Shown here: piece after piece, positions 34,898 through 43,882 of the stretch
Layout: every line of letters starts with the position of its first letter
Position numbering within the stretch: position 1 is the first letter of the stretch
Origin: Candidatus Omnitrophota bacterium
GTDB lineage: Bacteria > Omnitrophota > Gorgyraeia > Zapsychrales > JANLHA01
Direction of reading: 5' to 3'
DNA length: 55,787 bases
Assembly: GCA_029560465.1 (NCBI GenBank)
Contig: JAKQKX010000087.1
Coordinates: 1 to 55,787, forward strand
The notes under the pieces: generated by a model
What the model saw: only the letters and a program-made list of their open reading frames with translations
What the model was told of the DNA's origin: nothing
The model's database searches: none
Made by a program: the position numbers and the translations under genes

Positions 34898-35529
34898 AAG
34901 CGTGTTTCTACCCCTTGTATTAAGTGTTGCACCAGCTTCAATCGGGATTTTACCGGGGCCGTCGCTTCCCCCTCTTTGTATAGGATGAAAGCTTGATACC
35001 CCGGATTCAAGGCGTTGGCCACAACGGCGTCGCATTGGGATCCCTGGAGAAGTTCTCGTGCTTTTTTCATCAAACGCTCCTGGTGATAACGGGGTTCCAT
35101 CTTAAATCCGACAAGAAAACATTTGGGTGAAATTTTTTTTATTAAATTTATTAATTTTCTTGCCGGGACCAAAGTTAAGGTCAGCTCCTTCGGTTTTGAG
35201 CTGAGTTTCCCTGAGAACGGGCGTTTGAGCTTGAAATCGGAAACCGCGGCCGCATGGATAACCACGTCATATTTTTTAAGGAGTTCTTTTTTTAACAAAT
35301 CTTCCAGTTCATTCAGGAAGTGAAATTTTACGCGCCGGATTCCCGTCTCTGCCAATGCCCCTGTCCCCGGCCCTTCCAAGAGCGTCACCCGGGCCCCTTT
35401 CTCCAGGCATATTTTCGCACAGGTGTGTCCCAGGGTTCCGCTGGACGTATTGCTGATCACCCTGACGTCGTCAATCGGCACCCATGTCGGCCCGCAAGTG
35501 ATCAAAACTTTTTTGTTTTTAAGTCCCAT
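34894..35529 (-). CDS. coaB: Stand-alone phosphopantothenate-cysteine ligase (CoaB domain)
   Basis: A 211-residue protein matching only the CoaB half of the usual CoaBC fusion: LITCGPTWVPIDDVRVISNTSSG is the N-terminal signature, HAAAVSDF and LVGFKMEP follow. It joins cysteine to phosphopantothenate in CoA synthesis. The CoaC decarboxylase half is missing and is not elsewhere in the window. ATG 35529 is preferred; a GTG at 35541 is also possible. It lies 17 bases after thrC and overlaps apgM by 4 bases. Confidence 0.88.
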   Translation of the reverse strand: MGLKNKKVLITCGPTWVPIDDVRVISNTSSGTLGHTCAKICLEKGARVTLLEGPGTGALAETGIRRVKFHFLNELEDLLKKELLKKYDVVIHAAAVSDFKLKRPFSGKLSSKPKELTLTLVPARKLINLIKKISPKCFLVGFKMEPRYHQERLMKKARELLQGSQCDAVVANALNPGYQAFILYKEGEATAPVKSRLKLVQHLIQGVETRL

Positions 35530-35546
35530 CCCAGTCCCCACGCTGT

Positions 35547-36602
35547 TTATAAGCCGATTTCTTTTAAGATGGCTTTTAATTCCGGTTCCAGCGTGACTGG
35601 TTGAGAGACATTTTTGATGGCGATGTTAGGGTCTTTGAGCCCGTGCCCGGTGAGTGTGCAGACGATCCGCGCGCCTTTATGGGTGTTGAAGAATCCACGT
35701 TCATGCAGTTTAAGTATGCCGGCCACCGAAGCCGCGGAAGCCGGTTCCGCGAACACACCGGTTCCCTGGGCCAAAAGTTTGTAAGCCTCTAAAATTTCCT
35801 CATCCGTCACCAGATCGATCACACCGCCTGATTCATCCCTAGCGGCCTCCGCGGTTTTCCAACTGGCCGGGTTCCCGATCCGGATCGCCGTGGCGATGGT
35901 TTCCGGGTTGGGGATAATTTCCCCATGCACAATTGGGGCTGCGCCCGCGGCCTGAAAGCCTAACATCACCGGCAGCTGGCTTGTTTTTCCGCACGCTTTA
36001 TATTCCTTGTACCCTTTCCAGTAAGCGGTGATGTTCCCGGCGTTCCCTACGGGGATGGCATGAAATTCCGGCGCGTCTTTAAGCGCGTCGCATATTTCAA
36101 AAGCGGCTGATTTTTGACCTTCAATCCGGAACGGATTGATGGAATTCACGAGTTCCACCGGGTAATGGCTGGTTATGTCTTTGACCAGACTTAGCGCCTG
36201 GTCAAAATTTCCTTTTATGGCAATGATTTTGGCATTATGAATCATGGCTTGAGCAAGTTTTCCCAAGGCGATGTTCCCGTCCGGGATCAGGACAACGCAG
36301 CGCATGGTCTGGCTGCGGGCGGCATAAGCCGCGGCTGAGGCGGACGTGTTCCCGGTGGAGGCGCACATCACGATCCTGGCGCCCTTTTCTTTCGCTTTCG
36401 AGATCGCCATGGTCATGCCCCGGTCCTTGAAAGACCCGGTCGGATTGCAGCCGTCAAATTTCAGATAAATTTTCAGCCCGAGCCGGCTTGACAGGTTGTC
36501 TGCCAGAATGAGCGGTGTGTTCCCTTCCTGAAGGCTTACGATAGGGGTGGAGCCTGTGACGGGCATAAAATCACGGTAATGTTGTATAATTCCTTCCCAC
36601 AT
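35547..36602 (-). CDS. thrC: Threonine synthase
   Basis: A 351-residue fold-type II PLP enzyme. Lys59 in [10 protein letters not shown] is the PLP lysine, and [17 protein letters not shown] is the phosphate-binding region. Length and the motif LEGNTPLI-like QEGNTPLIL fit the short bacterial threonine synthase. It converts O-phosphohomoserine to threonine. It follows hom by 31 bases. Confidence 0.97.
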   Translation of the reverse strand: MWEGIIQHYRDFMPVTGSTPIVSLQEGNTPLILADNLSSRLGLKIYLKFDGCNPTGSFKDRGMTMAISKAKEKGARIVMCASTGNTSASAAAYAARSQTMRCVVLIPDGNIALGKLAQAMIHNAKIIAIKGNFDQALSLVKDITSHYPVELVNSINPFRIEGQKSAAFEICDALKDAPEFHAIPVGNAGNITAYWKGYKEYKACGKTSQLPVMLGFQAAGAAPIVHGEIIPNPETIATAIRIGNPASWKTAEAARDESGGVIDLVTDEEILEAYKLLAQGTGVFAEPASAASVAGILKLHERGFFNTHKGARIVCTLTGHGLKDPNIAIKNVSQPVTLEPELKAILKEIGL

Positions 36603-36633
36603 GAATTTCTAGACTCCGAAAATAACTGATCTG

Positions 36634-37935
36634 TTAAGATAAATTTTCCATCCTTATGACAACCGGTTTGCTTTTCACAATGGCGGCATTGTGAATCTGT
36701 TGTAACGCCTCCCGGACCTGCCGTTCCGGGGCATAATCGGTAATCATGATCACCGGAATGGCGGCAACCTTGCTGTTATGGGCTTTTTGTGTGACTGAAT
36801 TGATCCCGATCCCGTGCTCGGCCAGGATACCGGCAATTTGCGATAGAACCCCGGGTTTATCCACGGCCATAAAGCGGATATAAAATTTGGTCGAAACCTC
36901 GTCAATCGTTTTGATGGTTATGGTTTCTGACTCCAAAAAAGAATTTCCGATCATTTGAGAGGCGGGGCTGCCTTTTCGGGTGCACAGATTGATCAAATCA
37001 CTCACCACGCCCGACGCAGCGGCCATTTGCCCTGCGCCCTGCCCGGACAGCATGACTTCTCCTAGCGGATCGATAGTGGTAAAGAGTGCGTTCATGACGC
37101 CGTTGATAGACGCTAAGGGATGGGTTTTGGCAATCAGGGTCGGGTGAACCCTGGCTTCAATTTGTTCTTTTTGCTTCTTTGCGATCGCCAGTAATTTTAT
37201 TGTCAATCCTAGATTCTCCGCATATTCAATGTCATCATGAGCGATATGGGTGATTCCCTCCGTGTGAATGTCTTTGAGGCTGATGAAGCGGCCCATGGTC
37301 AGGGACACGAGTATGGCCAGCTTGTGGGCCGAATCCATACCGTTAATGTCTAAGGTCGGGTCGGCTTCGGCATAACCGCATTTCTGCGCGTTGGCCACGG
37401 CTTCGGCGAAAGAACAGTTTTTTTGGCTCATTTCCGTGAGGATGTAATTGCAGGTGCCGTTGATGATCCCGTAAATGCTGTCAAATTGGTTGCCGGCCAC
37501 GCCTTCCGAGATCATTTTAATGACCGGGACGCCGGCCATGACGGAGGATTCAAAAAAGATGTTCCTATCCTGACGGTGCGCTTCGAGGAAAAGTTCTTTG
37601 CCATATTGCGCGATCAGGCTTTTGTTCGCGGTGACGACATATTTTTTGTTCCGCAGGGCTTTAAAGACAAAATCTTTAGCCGGGTCAACCCCCCCCATCA
37701 GCTCCACGACCACTTCGATTTCAGGGTCGTTTAAAATATCATCCGCGCGGGTCGTGAGGTAATATTTTTGCAGCTCTTTGGGCTGTTCCTGCCCAAAACG
37801 CAGGTCGCAGATGCTTTTGACGGACAGGTTCACCGCGTACTTTTTGTTGATGTAATTTTTTTTTAGCTGGAGGAACTTGATCAACCCAGAGCCGACATTC
37901 CCACAGCCGATCAATCCGATGGTCAGGCGTTCCAT
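36634..37935 (-). CDS. hom: Homoserine dehydrogenase
   Basis: A 433-residue enzyme: the NAD(P) loop GLIGCGNVGSGL is at 7-18, the catalytic domain contains GIINGTCNYILTEM and EADPTLDINGMDSAHKLAIL, and an ACT domain (about 350-430) allows feedback by threonine. It reduces aspartate semialdehyde to homoserine. Its ATG overlaps the PilZ stop by one base (TAATG). The next gene is thrC. Confidence 0.97.
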   Translation of the reverse strand: MERLTIGLIGCGNVGSGLIKFLQLKKNYINKKYAVNLSVKSICDLRFGQEQPKELQKYYLTTRADDILNDPEIEVVVELMGGVDPAKDFVFKALRNKKYVVTANKSLIAQYGKELFLEAHRQDRNIFFESSVMAGVPVIKMISEGVAGNQFDSIYGIINGTCNYILTEMSQKNCSFAEAVANAQKCGYAEADPTLDINGMDSAHKLAILVSLTMGRFISLKDIHTEGITHIAHDDIEYAENLGLTIKLLAIAKKQKEQIEARVHPTLIAKTHPLASINGVMNALFTTIDPLGEVMLSGQGAGQMAAASGVVSDLINLCTRKGSPASQMIGNSFLESETITIKTIDEVSTKFYIRFMAVDKPGVLSQIAGILAEHGIGINSVTQKAHNSKVAAIPVIMITDYAPERQVREALQQIHNAAIVKSKPVVIRMENLS

Positions 37936-38315
37936 TATCCCCGCTCTTTCTTTTCAAAATGTTCGACGAGTTTGGTGAGCAAATATTCTGCCTCGGGAGA
38001 CAGGTTCTTGAATTCCAGCCGGGTTTCATAAATAATGTCTTTTATCTTTTCATGAGATTCTAGAACCAGCCCTTCCAAATGAGTGAGTTCCAGGAGGAAT
38101 GGCGTTTTCATCTCGATGGCCAAGACGGTATGAGGCGGGAATCCTTTTGAGGTGATAAGGCACATCCCTCCCATACTGATATTTTTCAGCTGGGAGGCTT
38201 CAAAACGGTGTTGAGGATATGCCATATCATAGTAGGTCAAAATGAAATTTTTCTGAATTCTATGATATTTCCTGCGTTCAGGGCGATCCTGTTTGTCCAT
38301 AGCCCCCCTCCCCAT
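37935..38315 (-). CDS. PilZ-domain protein
   Basis: A 126-residue PilZ protein. The c-di-GMP-binding arginine motif is ERRKYHR near residues 13-19, followed by the second motif as NISMGG near residue 47, where Asn replaces the usual Asp of DxSxxG. It probably still binds c-di-GMP, but this should not be taken as certain. AAGGAG lies 6-7 bases before ATG 38315; a second ATG at 38300 also has a purine run before it. It is the first gene of the long amino acid operon, an unusual position. Confidence 0.87.
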   Translation of the reverse strand: MGRGAMDKQDRPERRKYHRIQKNFILTYYDMAYPQHRFEASQLKNISMGGMCLITSKGFPPHTVLAIEMKTPFLLELTHLEGLVLESHEKIKDIIYETRLEFKNLSPEAEYLLTKLVEHFEKKERG

Positions 38316-38359
38316 AATTGACTCCTTTTGAAATTATATTGGATGATAATGATAAAAAG

Positions 38360-38433
38360 TCGGAGCGGACGGGTTCGAACCGTCGACCTCTTGAACCCCA
38401 TTCAAGTGCGCTCGCCAGCTGCGCTACGCTCCG
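38360..38433 (-). tRNA. tRNA-Pro (anticodon GGG)
   Basis: A 74-base cloverleaf. The 7-bp acceptor stem is CGGAGCG with CGCTCCG, discriminator A73; the anticodon loop ATGGGGT gives GGG, and the A32-U38 pair is typical for this tRNA. The CCA end is not encoded. Confidence 0.97.
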
Positions 38434-38480
38434 GTATTATTAAATTTGTTAATAATTATATCTATCAATATAGAACGCTT

Positions 38481-38508
38481 ATTATACCTTAATCCTATTT
38501 ATATGCAA
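38481..38508 (-). promoter_or_regulatory. Promoter of tRNA-Pro
   Basis: On the minus strand TTGCAT, 16 bases, TATAAT, ending about 48 bases before the tRNA. Read-through could also reach the PilZ-hom operon, which has its own TATAAT near 38333-38338 but no clear -35 box. Confidence 0.65.
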
Positions 38509-38639
38509 AGAAAAACTTAGAATTTAGATGCTGTTAGAAAATCAACGGATTCTCGGTTTTTCCGTGTTTTCAGTATCCGAAAGACAGAAGGTGTCATCTC
38601 CGGGGAAGTAACCCGGGGCCTAGTTAACTGTTGTAACTC

Positions 38640-39632
38640 TCACTCAGACTTGAGTTTGCGAGTCATGAGGTCGTTGACCGCTTTCCGGGGCGGCTTTCCT
38701 TCGTAAATAATTTTATATACTTCTTCAGAAATGGGCATGGACACGTCAAATTTCTGCCGGAGTTTGTGCACCGCTTTAACGGTTTCCACGCCTTCCGCGA
38801 CCATATTCATCGAAGCGAGAATTTCCTGAATAGACTTCCCTTTCCCAAGTTCCCTGCCGACAAAGCGGTTACGGCTTTGAGGGCTAACACAGGTTGTGAC
38901 CAGGTCTCCCAACCCGGCTAACCCACTAAAAGTTTTCTGCTTGGCTCCCATGGCTTTTCCCAAACGGGCCATTTCCACCAGGCCACGGGTTAAAATCGCC
39001 GCCAACGTATTAGTGCCGAACCCCAAACCATCGCACACCCCGCAGGCGATCGCGATGATGTTTTTTAAACTTCCGCCGATTTCCAGTCCAATGATATCAT
39101 TATTGGTATAAATTCGAAAATTTTCCGAATGAAAGACCGTCTGAAGATTCTTAGCGGTGCGGGCCTGTTTGGAGGCGATGACGGCTGTTGTCGGCAGTCC
39201 TTCGGCGACTTCCCTGGCGATCGTTGGCCCGGACAGTACCGCTAAATCCACGTGCCCCAGTTGCTGTGTGATAATTTGGGACATCCTTAAAAGGTTTTGG
39301 GTGTCAATCCCTTTTATAACGCTCAAATACGTCTTATTGGCGTCTGGGGGAAAGCGTTTGAGGACACCGTTGAGGTACTGGGACGGCACGGCTAAAACGA
39401 TCAGCGAGCCGAAATCCAGGGCCTGCTGAAGATTGGCTGTCACTATGACCGATGACGGGATAGGAATTCCGGGCAAAAATTTTGCGTTAACCCTGGCCTG
39501 GGTGATTCCCCGGGCGTTTTCTTCAAAAGCGCTCCATAAAGTCACCGCGTATCCTTTTTTGGCAAGATAGACCGCCAGTGTGGTGCCCCAGCTGCCGTCA
39601 CCCATAATAGTAATGTGTTGAAATTTTTTCAC
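38640..39632 (-). CDS. gpsA: Glycerol-3-phosphate dehydrogenase (NAD(P)+)
   Basis: A 330-residue enzyme: NAD-binding GDGSWGTTLAVYLA at 11-24, SGPTIAREVAEGLPTTAV, then the catalytic-domain GGSLKNIIAIACGVCDGLGFGTNTLAAILTRGL and GLAGLGDLVTTC. It makes sn-glycerol 3-phosphate for phospholipid synthesis. The GTG start at 39632 is supported by AGGAGG 5 bases upstream. It appears to be transcribed alone. Confidence 0.97.
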   Translation of the reverse strand: MKKFQHITIMGDGSWGTTLAVYLAKKGYAVTLWSAFEENARGITQARVNAKFLPGIPIPSSVIVTANLQQALDFGSLIVLAVPSQYLNGVLKRFPPDANKTYLSVIKGIDTQNLLRMSQIITQQLGHVDLAVLSGPTIAREVAEGLPTTAVIASKQARTAKNLQTVFHSENFRIYTNNDIIGLEIGGSLKNIIAIACGVCDGLGFGTNTLAAILTRGLVEMARLGKAMGAKQKTFSGLAGLGDLVTTCVSPQSRNRFVGRELGKGKSIQEILASMNMVAEGVETVKAVHKLRQKFDVSMPISEEVYKIIYEGKPPRKAVNDLMTRKLKSE

Positions 39633-39735
39633 ACAACCCTCCTCTGCCGAATGTCAAATATATGAGTATTTATTTTCTTTGCGGACCGTCAATTTTTGAC
39701 GCATGGTTCGCCTGAACACCTTTGCCTGCTTTATA

Positions 39736-41637
39736 CTATAGAGGATTGATCAAAACTTTGTAAAGAGAAAAGACGTCGTTCTGGTAGACCGGTTGTAGGA
39801 TAAAATTCGCCGGCGGGGCGTTGTAATTCATGAAGACGATGTAATTCGCCCGGTACCGCAGGAGCGCGTTTTGAATCGCCGGAGTGATATCGTTGGTGGC
39901 CATGACTTTAAAAGGTTCAATATGGCTGACCCGTTTCTGCCATTCACGGGCGGCCTGATAATCAAACCCCACGATCCCGCAGTCCCGGTAGGAACAGATG
40001 ATTTTTCGCTCGGAGAGTATCCGGAAGCCGCCCATGGTCATGTTATACGGGACGAGAAGCAGCGCGTTTTTGGGGGTATGGACGCGCACGTATTTTTGCA
40101 TGTCCTCCCAGTTGCGCTGCAGTTGCCAGAACCCGATGCCTGACCGCTCTGTTTGCCGTCGTTGATGATGATAAACCGTGAAATGCCATGTGAGGAGGAT
40201 GAACGGGATGATGACAGATAATGTTTTTAACCGGAGCACCCATTGCTGCTGGCGGATACGGACTAAAATCAGGAAATTTATTAATAAAAGGCCCCAGGTG
40301 GTGAGGACGTTCTTCAGCACCCCTAGGCTGTAATGGTGCCGGAGAAATAAAGAAAATAATCCGGCCATGCTAAGGGCGATGGCGCTGATGGGTAATGCTA
40401 CCTGTGCGCGGGATTTTATGCTGTCCTGGGTTTTGGGGAGGCTCAGGACCCCCATCATGAGGATCGTTGCCCATAATGTGACATATTCCCCAAACCGCAA
40501 TAATGGAAGGCAAACAGAACAAGCGAGAATTAGCAGTGGCGGCGCCGTTGGAGCCAGGTTTGCGAACAGGATAAGAGTGTAGCCCCACAGGAAGAACATC
40601 ATAAATTGTGTGTGCCTCACAAGGTTTAGGTCGAGGATGAATCTTCTTGGGAAAATATACGTGAAAGCAAAAGAAATCAACAACGAGAGGAACGCGGTTT
40701 GCAGGACAGCTTTGACTTTTTTGTCCCGGCGGAACACGGGGTTGAAATGGAGATTGAGACAATATAGGCCGAAAATAGTCCAGTAGGACGCCGTCGCTTC
40801 CAGGAACAAAGAGATATGTTTGCCCATTTCTGCCAAGTCCGCATTCTGGAATAGAAAGTTCTGCGGGCAGGCCAGGTGATAGAGCGCGAGCCATTCCTGT
40901 GGGGTTGGGGGCGGCCCCACGGACGGGCTGGTGTGCCCGGTCTTCATCCAGATTAACAGAGGACTGAGGGAGAGTAAAAATGAGAGTGATGCTTTTAAGA
41001 TGGTCCGGCCGCCGTAACGGGAGAAGTGTTGGGTCAGGAAAACCAGTAGATATAGGAAAGGAAAAAGGCTGTATAGGGAATGGATATTGGCGGATAATCC
41101 GAAAATGGCCGCGGCCCAGGTGAAACGATTTTTATAAAAGAAATATATCCCGGCCATAATAAGCGCCAGGGCGAATTCTTGGTGAGAAAAAGTGCGGTAG
41201 AGAAATTCTTCCACCCGGCCCAAGAGGATCAGCATGATCACGCAGAGAGCCCCGGTGAGACGGGATTTGCTGATATGCGTCCATAACTTGAAAATCCAGA
41301 AAAAGAAGAAATATCGACAGAGGAGATACAGTAACAGGTATGTTGATGGAATTTGTTCTACCGAGATGATTTTTGCCAGCAACGGGTATAGCAGGGAGGA
41401 AAAATGTCTTTTAAGACTCTCCACATAATAATCGCCGGCGTAAAGCGACGGGTCGATCAGGCTTTTGAGGAGCGGGATCTCCAGATGCTGGTCATCCCAG
41501 CCGTACGTGTATCCGTTTGTCAACAGAAAGATCCCTAATAAAAAGAATGCTATAACCCCGTTATTACGGCAGAGGGATCTAATGCTTGTTCGGATAACTT
41601 TTCCAAATGGGAATTTTATGTTTATGTTTGCCAACAC
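39736..41637 (-). CDS. Polytopic GT-C-like membrane protein (DUF6798-like)
   Basis: A 633-residue protein with about 12-14 membrane helices and a C-terminal soluble domain of about 120 residues. The first luminal loop has TYGWDDQHLEIPLLKSLIDP then YAGDYYVES, like the acidic loop of lipid-linked sugar transferases, and FSHQEFALALIMAG follows. The layout resembles the DUF6798 group. The C-terminal part has the GT-C-like alternation of strands (NALLLVPYNMTMGGFRILSERK). The GTG start has no good ribosome site. The GT2 glycosyltransferase gene lies 61 bases upstream on the same strand. Confidence 0.72.
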   Translation of the reverse strand: MLANINIKFPFGKVIRTSIRSLCRNNGVIAFFLLGIFLLTNGYTYGWDDQHLEIPLLKSLIDPSLYAGDYYVESLKRHFSSLLYPLLAKIISVEQIPSTYLLLYLLCRYFFFFWIFKLWTHISKSRLTGALCVIMLILLGRVEEFLYRTFSHQEFALALIMAGIYFFYKNRFTWAAAIFGLSANIHSLYSLFPFLYLLVFLTQHFSRYGGRTILKASLSFLLSLSPLLIWMKTGHTSPSVGPPPTPQEWLALYHLACPQNFLFQNADLAEMGKHISLFLEATASYWTIFGLYCLNLHFNPVFRRDKKVKAVLQTAFLSLLISFAFTYIFPRRFILDLNLVRHTQFMMFFLWGYTLILFANLAPTAPPLLILACSVCLPLLRFGEYVTLWATILMMGVLSLPKTQDSIKSRAQVALPISAIALSMAGLFSLFLRHHYSLGVLKNVLTTWGLLLINFLILVRIRQQQWVLRLKTLSVIIPFILLTWHFTVYHHQRRQTERSGIGFWQLQRNWEDMQKYVRVHTPKNALLLVPYNMTMGGFRILSERKIICSYRDCGIVGFDYQAAREWQKRVSHIEPFKVMATNDITPAIQNALLRYRANYIVFMNYNAPPANFILQPVYQNDVFSLYKVLINPL

Positions 41638-41698
41638 GGGAACGGATTGTTAATCTCTCTTATCGTCTGAGGTTTGTCCCGAAGGCCAGGGGAACGCG

Positions 41699-42403
41699 TT
41701 ATTTCCAGATAAAGACTTCACGGAAAACCTGGAACATGTAGGCGGCGCCCCAGCGTAGGACCTGAAGCTTGCGTTCTCCTCCCTCTCGGGGAGGTTCATC
41801 TCCGGGGATATCGGCGGTTTTGAGCTTGCGTTTGGCGCAACGAATGGATAATAGGGGCTCCCAGCTGATCGTTGTCCCGAAAAGCCGTTCTTCGAATTCG
41901 TAGCTGGAATCTTTGTCCAGGTCCAGTTCTTGTATCAAGTTGGTCCGGTAAGCGCGGAAAATCACCATGGCATCGGTGTATCGGGCACCGTGTAAAAGAT
42001 TAATGGTGGTCGTGAATAATTTATTCCCGAACGCGGTCACCCGGTCGTCATCATAGCTTTTAGCGCTTTCGGCGTAACGCGACACAATGACCATGTCATA
42101 CCCTTCCTTGAGTTTGGCGATACAATCGGGGATCAATTCCGGGATCGAATTCCCGTCCGGGCTGAAGGTCAGGATGACGTCCCCTGTGACATGCGGCAGG
42201 GCTTCCATATAAGCGTGCCGCATCCCTCTTTTTTTTTGAATAATAACCTGGTAGCCTTTTTCTTTCGCGTATTCGACGGTCCCGTCTTTCGACTGGCCGT
42301 CGATGATAAGAATCTGGTCATACCATTCCGGTTGGATGCGAGGCATGATCGCTTTCATCCCGTCAATTTCATTAAGCGTAGGAATAAGTAGGGTGACGTT
42401 CAT
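41699..42403 (-). CDS. Family 2 glycosyltransferase
   Basis: A 234-residue GT-A protein. It opens MNVTLLIPTLNEIDGMKAIM, has ILIIDGQSKDGTVEYA, and the metal-binding Asp is replaced by an SPDGN loop (TFSPDGNSIPELI), as in many dolichol-phosphate mannose synthase-like enzymes. No C-terminal membrane helices. It probably moves a sugar from a nucleotide donor to a lipid or glycan. The next gene is a GT-C-like membrane protein, and the tRNA cluster lies upstream. Confidence 0.9.
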   Translation of the reverse strand: MNVTLLIPTLNEIDGMKAIMPRIQPEWYDQILIIDGQSKDGTVEYAKEKGYQVIIQKKRGMRHAYMEALPHVTGDVILTFSPDGNSIPELIPDCIAKLKEGYDMVIVSRYAESAKSYDDDRVTAFGNKLFTTTINLLHGARYTDAMVIFRAYRTNLIQELDLDKDSSYEFEERLFGTTISWEPLLSIRCAKRKLKTADIPGDEPPREGGERKLQVLRWGAAYMFQVFREVFIWK

Positions 42404-42554
42404 ATTTTATAATTTCTTTTGCGTTTTTAAATGATATCCGCACGGCCCAGGGACTGGCCAGAAACAAGCGAAGATATCGAAAATATTATACAGAGAATTA
42501 TTTTAAAAACATAAATTATTTTGCTAATTATAGAGCAGGAATTTTAAATCCAAA

Positions 42555-42628
42555 TGGAGCGAGAGAAGGGAATCGAACCCTCGTGACCAGCTTGGAAGGC
42601 TAGCGTTCTACCACTGAACTACTCTCGC
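42555..42628 (-). tRNA. tRNA-Gly (anticodon TCC)
   Basis: The acceptor stem GCGAGAG pairs with CTCTCGC; discriminator U73 and an encoded CCA follow. The anticodon loop CTTCCAA gives TCC. It is the last of the Thr-Tyr-Gly set in the direction of transcription. Confidence 0.97.
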
Positions 42629-42681
42629 GAAACGGGGCGTTTATGAATATCCAATCAGGATTTTTTGTGTCCCGAGAATAC

Positions 42682-42767
42682 TGGTGGGCAGAGGAGGATT
42701 CGAACCTCCGAAGCGATTCCGCAACAGATTTACAGTCTGTCCCCTTTGGCCACTTGGGTATCTGCCC
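42682..42767 (-). tRNA. tRNA-Tyr (anticodon GTA)
   Basis: A class II tRNA with a long variable arm. The acceptor stem GGGCAGA pairs with TCTGCCC, discriminator A73, CCA encoded. Anticodon GTA lies in CTGTAAA. Confidence 0.97.
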
Positions 42768-42901
42768 AGTTTGAAATTTTGAATGACTTGAGCCCCTTGA
42801 ATTCCAGCCTTCCCGTTCGCCGCAGTCCATAGAAAACCCGGGATGCTTTTTTTGTTTGGGGCTGTTTTCAAAGAGCCGTCGCGGTTCTAAAAATAAATTT
42901 A

Positions 42902-42974
<73 letters not shown>

Positions 42975-43278
42975 GTTTTATTTTAATAAAAAATATGAGA
43001 AAATTACCAGCTCCCGGAGCACTCCAGCATTTTTATGTAAAACTTGGCAATTGAAGCCTGTCTGTGCGGGAGGCCAGGATAAATTCTAACCTATTTATTT
43101 CCAAAGATTTTTTGAAATGCTGAATTCCAACACTTTTTGGGACCAATAATCTATGCTATTTTCAGAAATTTAATTATACCTGAGATCGTTTAAAAGTAAA
43201 TCAATTTTTTCCAATTTGTCTTCCGGGGGACTTTATTAAATGCCGTGTTGCGCCTTGAGCTTTTCTATCTCGTTTATC
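42975..43278. other. Non-coding spacer upstream of the tRNA cluster
   Basis: About 300 bases of A+T-rich sequence with no open frame that I can support. The promoter for the Thr-Tyr-Gly tRNA cluster should be here, but no hexamer pair with good spacing stands out. Confidence 0.5.
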
Positions 43279-43521
43279 TTATCTGTTTGGTGTCTTACAA
43301 GGATGATCATCAGACACGAATTCCCCATGTAAGACACGGGCGTACAAGAGGAACCCGATTGTAAAGAATGAGGTTAGACAAAAGAAATTTCTGAAAAATT
43401 GTCCCTCGCTCTTCCCTGTTATTCCTATGGGCGCAAGAAATTTTGACCCCAGGGAATTCCAAGGATACGATTGGGGTTTTTTCTGTGGAAATGGTGCCCT
43501 CGGTGGCTTCGACGATAACAA
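43279..43521 (-). pseudogene. Possible 5' remnant of a membrane protein gene
   Basis: An 80-codon frame whose end, TIGFLLYARVLHGEFVSDDHP, resembles the start of TMTC/GT39-like membrane proteins (a helix followed by GxFVxDD). The frame stops straight after this, and no further part of such a protein is found. The first 45 codons look non-coding. A 10-bp inverted repeat spans the break. A remnant is more likely than a real gene. Confidence 0.25.
43290..43337. repeat. Inverted-repeat element with nested palindrome
   Basis: GTGTCTTACA (43290-43299) is the exact reverse complement of TGTAAGACAC (43328-43337). Between them is the perfect palindrome GATGATCATC (43302-43311) and a second AGACAC (43312-43317) that could also pair with the left arm. 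There is no T run, so it is not a standard terminator. Confidence 0.7.
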
Positions 43522-43523
43522 GA

Positions 43524-43784
43524 TTAATATTTTAACGGCGCCCAGTCCCGGTACCCCAGCGGCTCCAGAGAGGTGGCAATGAGTTCGTCGGACAGCCCTT
43601 TCTTTGTCTTTAACTGGTTCACAAGGGCCTGCGTGGTTGTATTATGAACACAAATCACTGCGCAGGGGTCATTCTTTTTATCCTCTTGAGGCAGGCTGCA
43701 GGCGCAAACCATCCCGCCCTTATCCTCGATTAAGAAGATGTTTTTGTTGAATCTAAGACAATACCGTTTTTCTTTCCCGGGCAT
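43524..43784 (-). CDS. Small hypothetical protein
   Basis: An 86-residue soluble protein. It contains four Cys, two as CAC near residue 27-29, and a C-terminal helix-turn region (TTTQALVNQLKTKKG). No family recognised. The ribosome site is weak (AAGAGA). It lies about 100 bases after the TrpB2 gene on the same strand and could be read from its transcript. Moderate support from protein-like composition only. Confidence 0.5.
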   Translation of the reverse strand: MPGKEKRYCLRFNKNIFLIEDKGGMVCACSLPQEDKKNDPCAVICVHNTTTQALVNQLKTKKGLSDELIATSLEPLGYRDWAPLKY

Positions 43785-43882
43785 AAAAATCTCTTGGGGT
43801 TCTTACTGGGTGGAGTTCACCTTATGGCCCCATCGTAGAATTCTTTGTCTTGTTTTTGACACGGCGGATCCTTTCCTGGGGG

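Noticed and set aside
42600-42871. Open frames of 76 codons across the tRNA-Gly and tRNA-Tyr genes
   Set aside because: They read through two clear tRNA cloverleafs and have no protein likeness.
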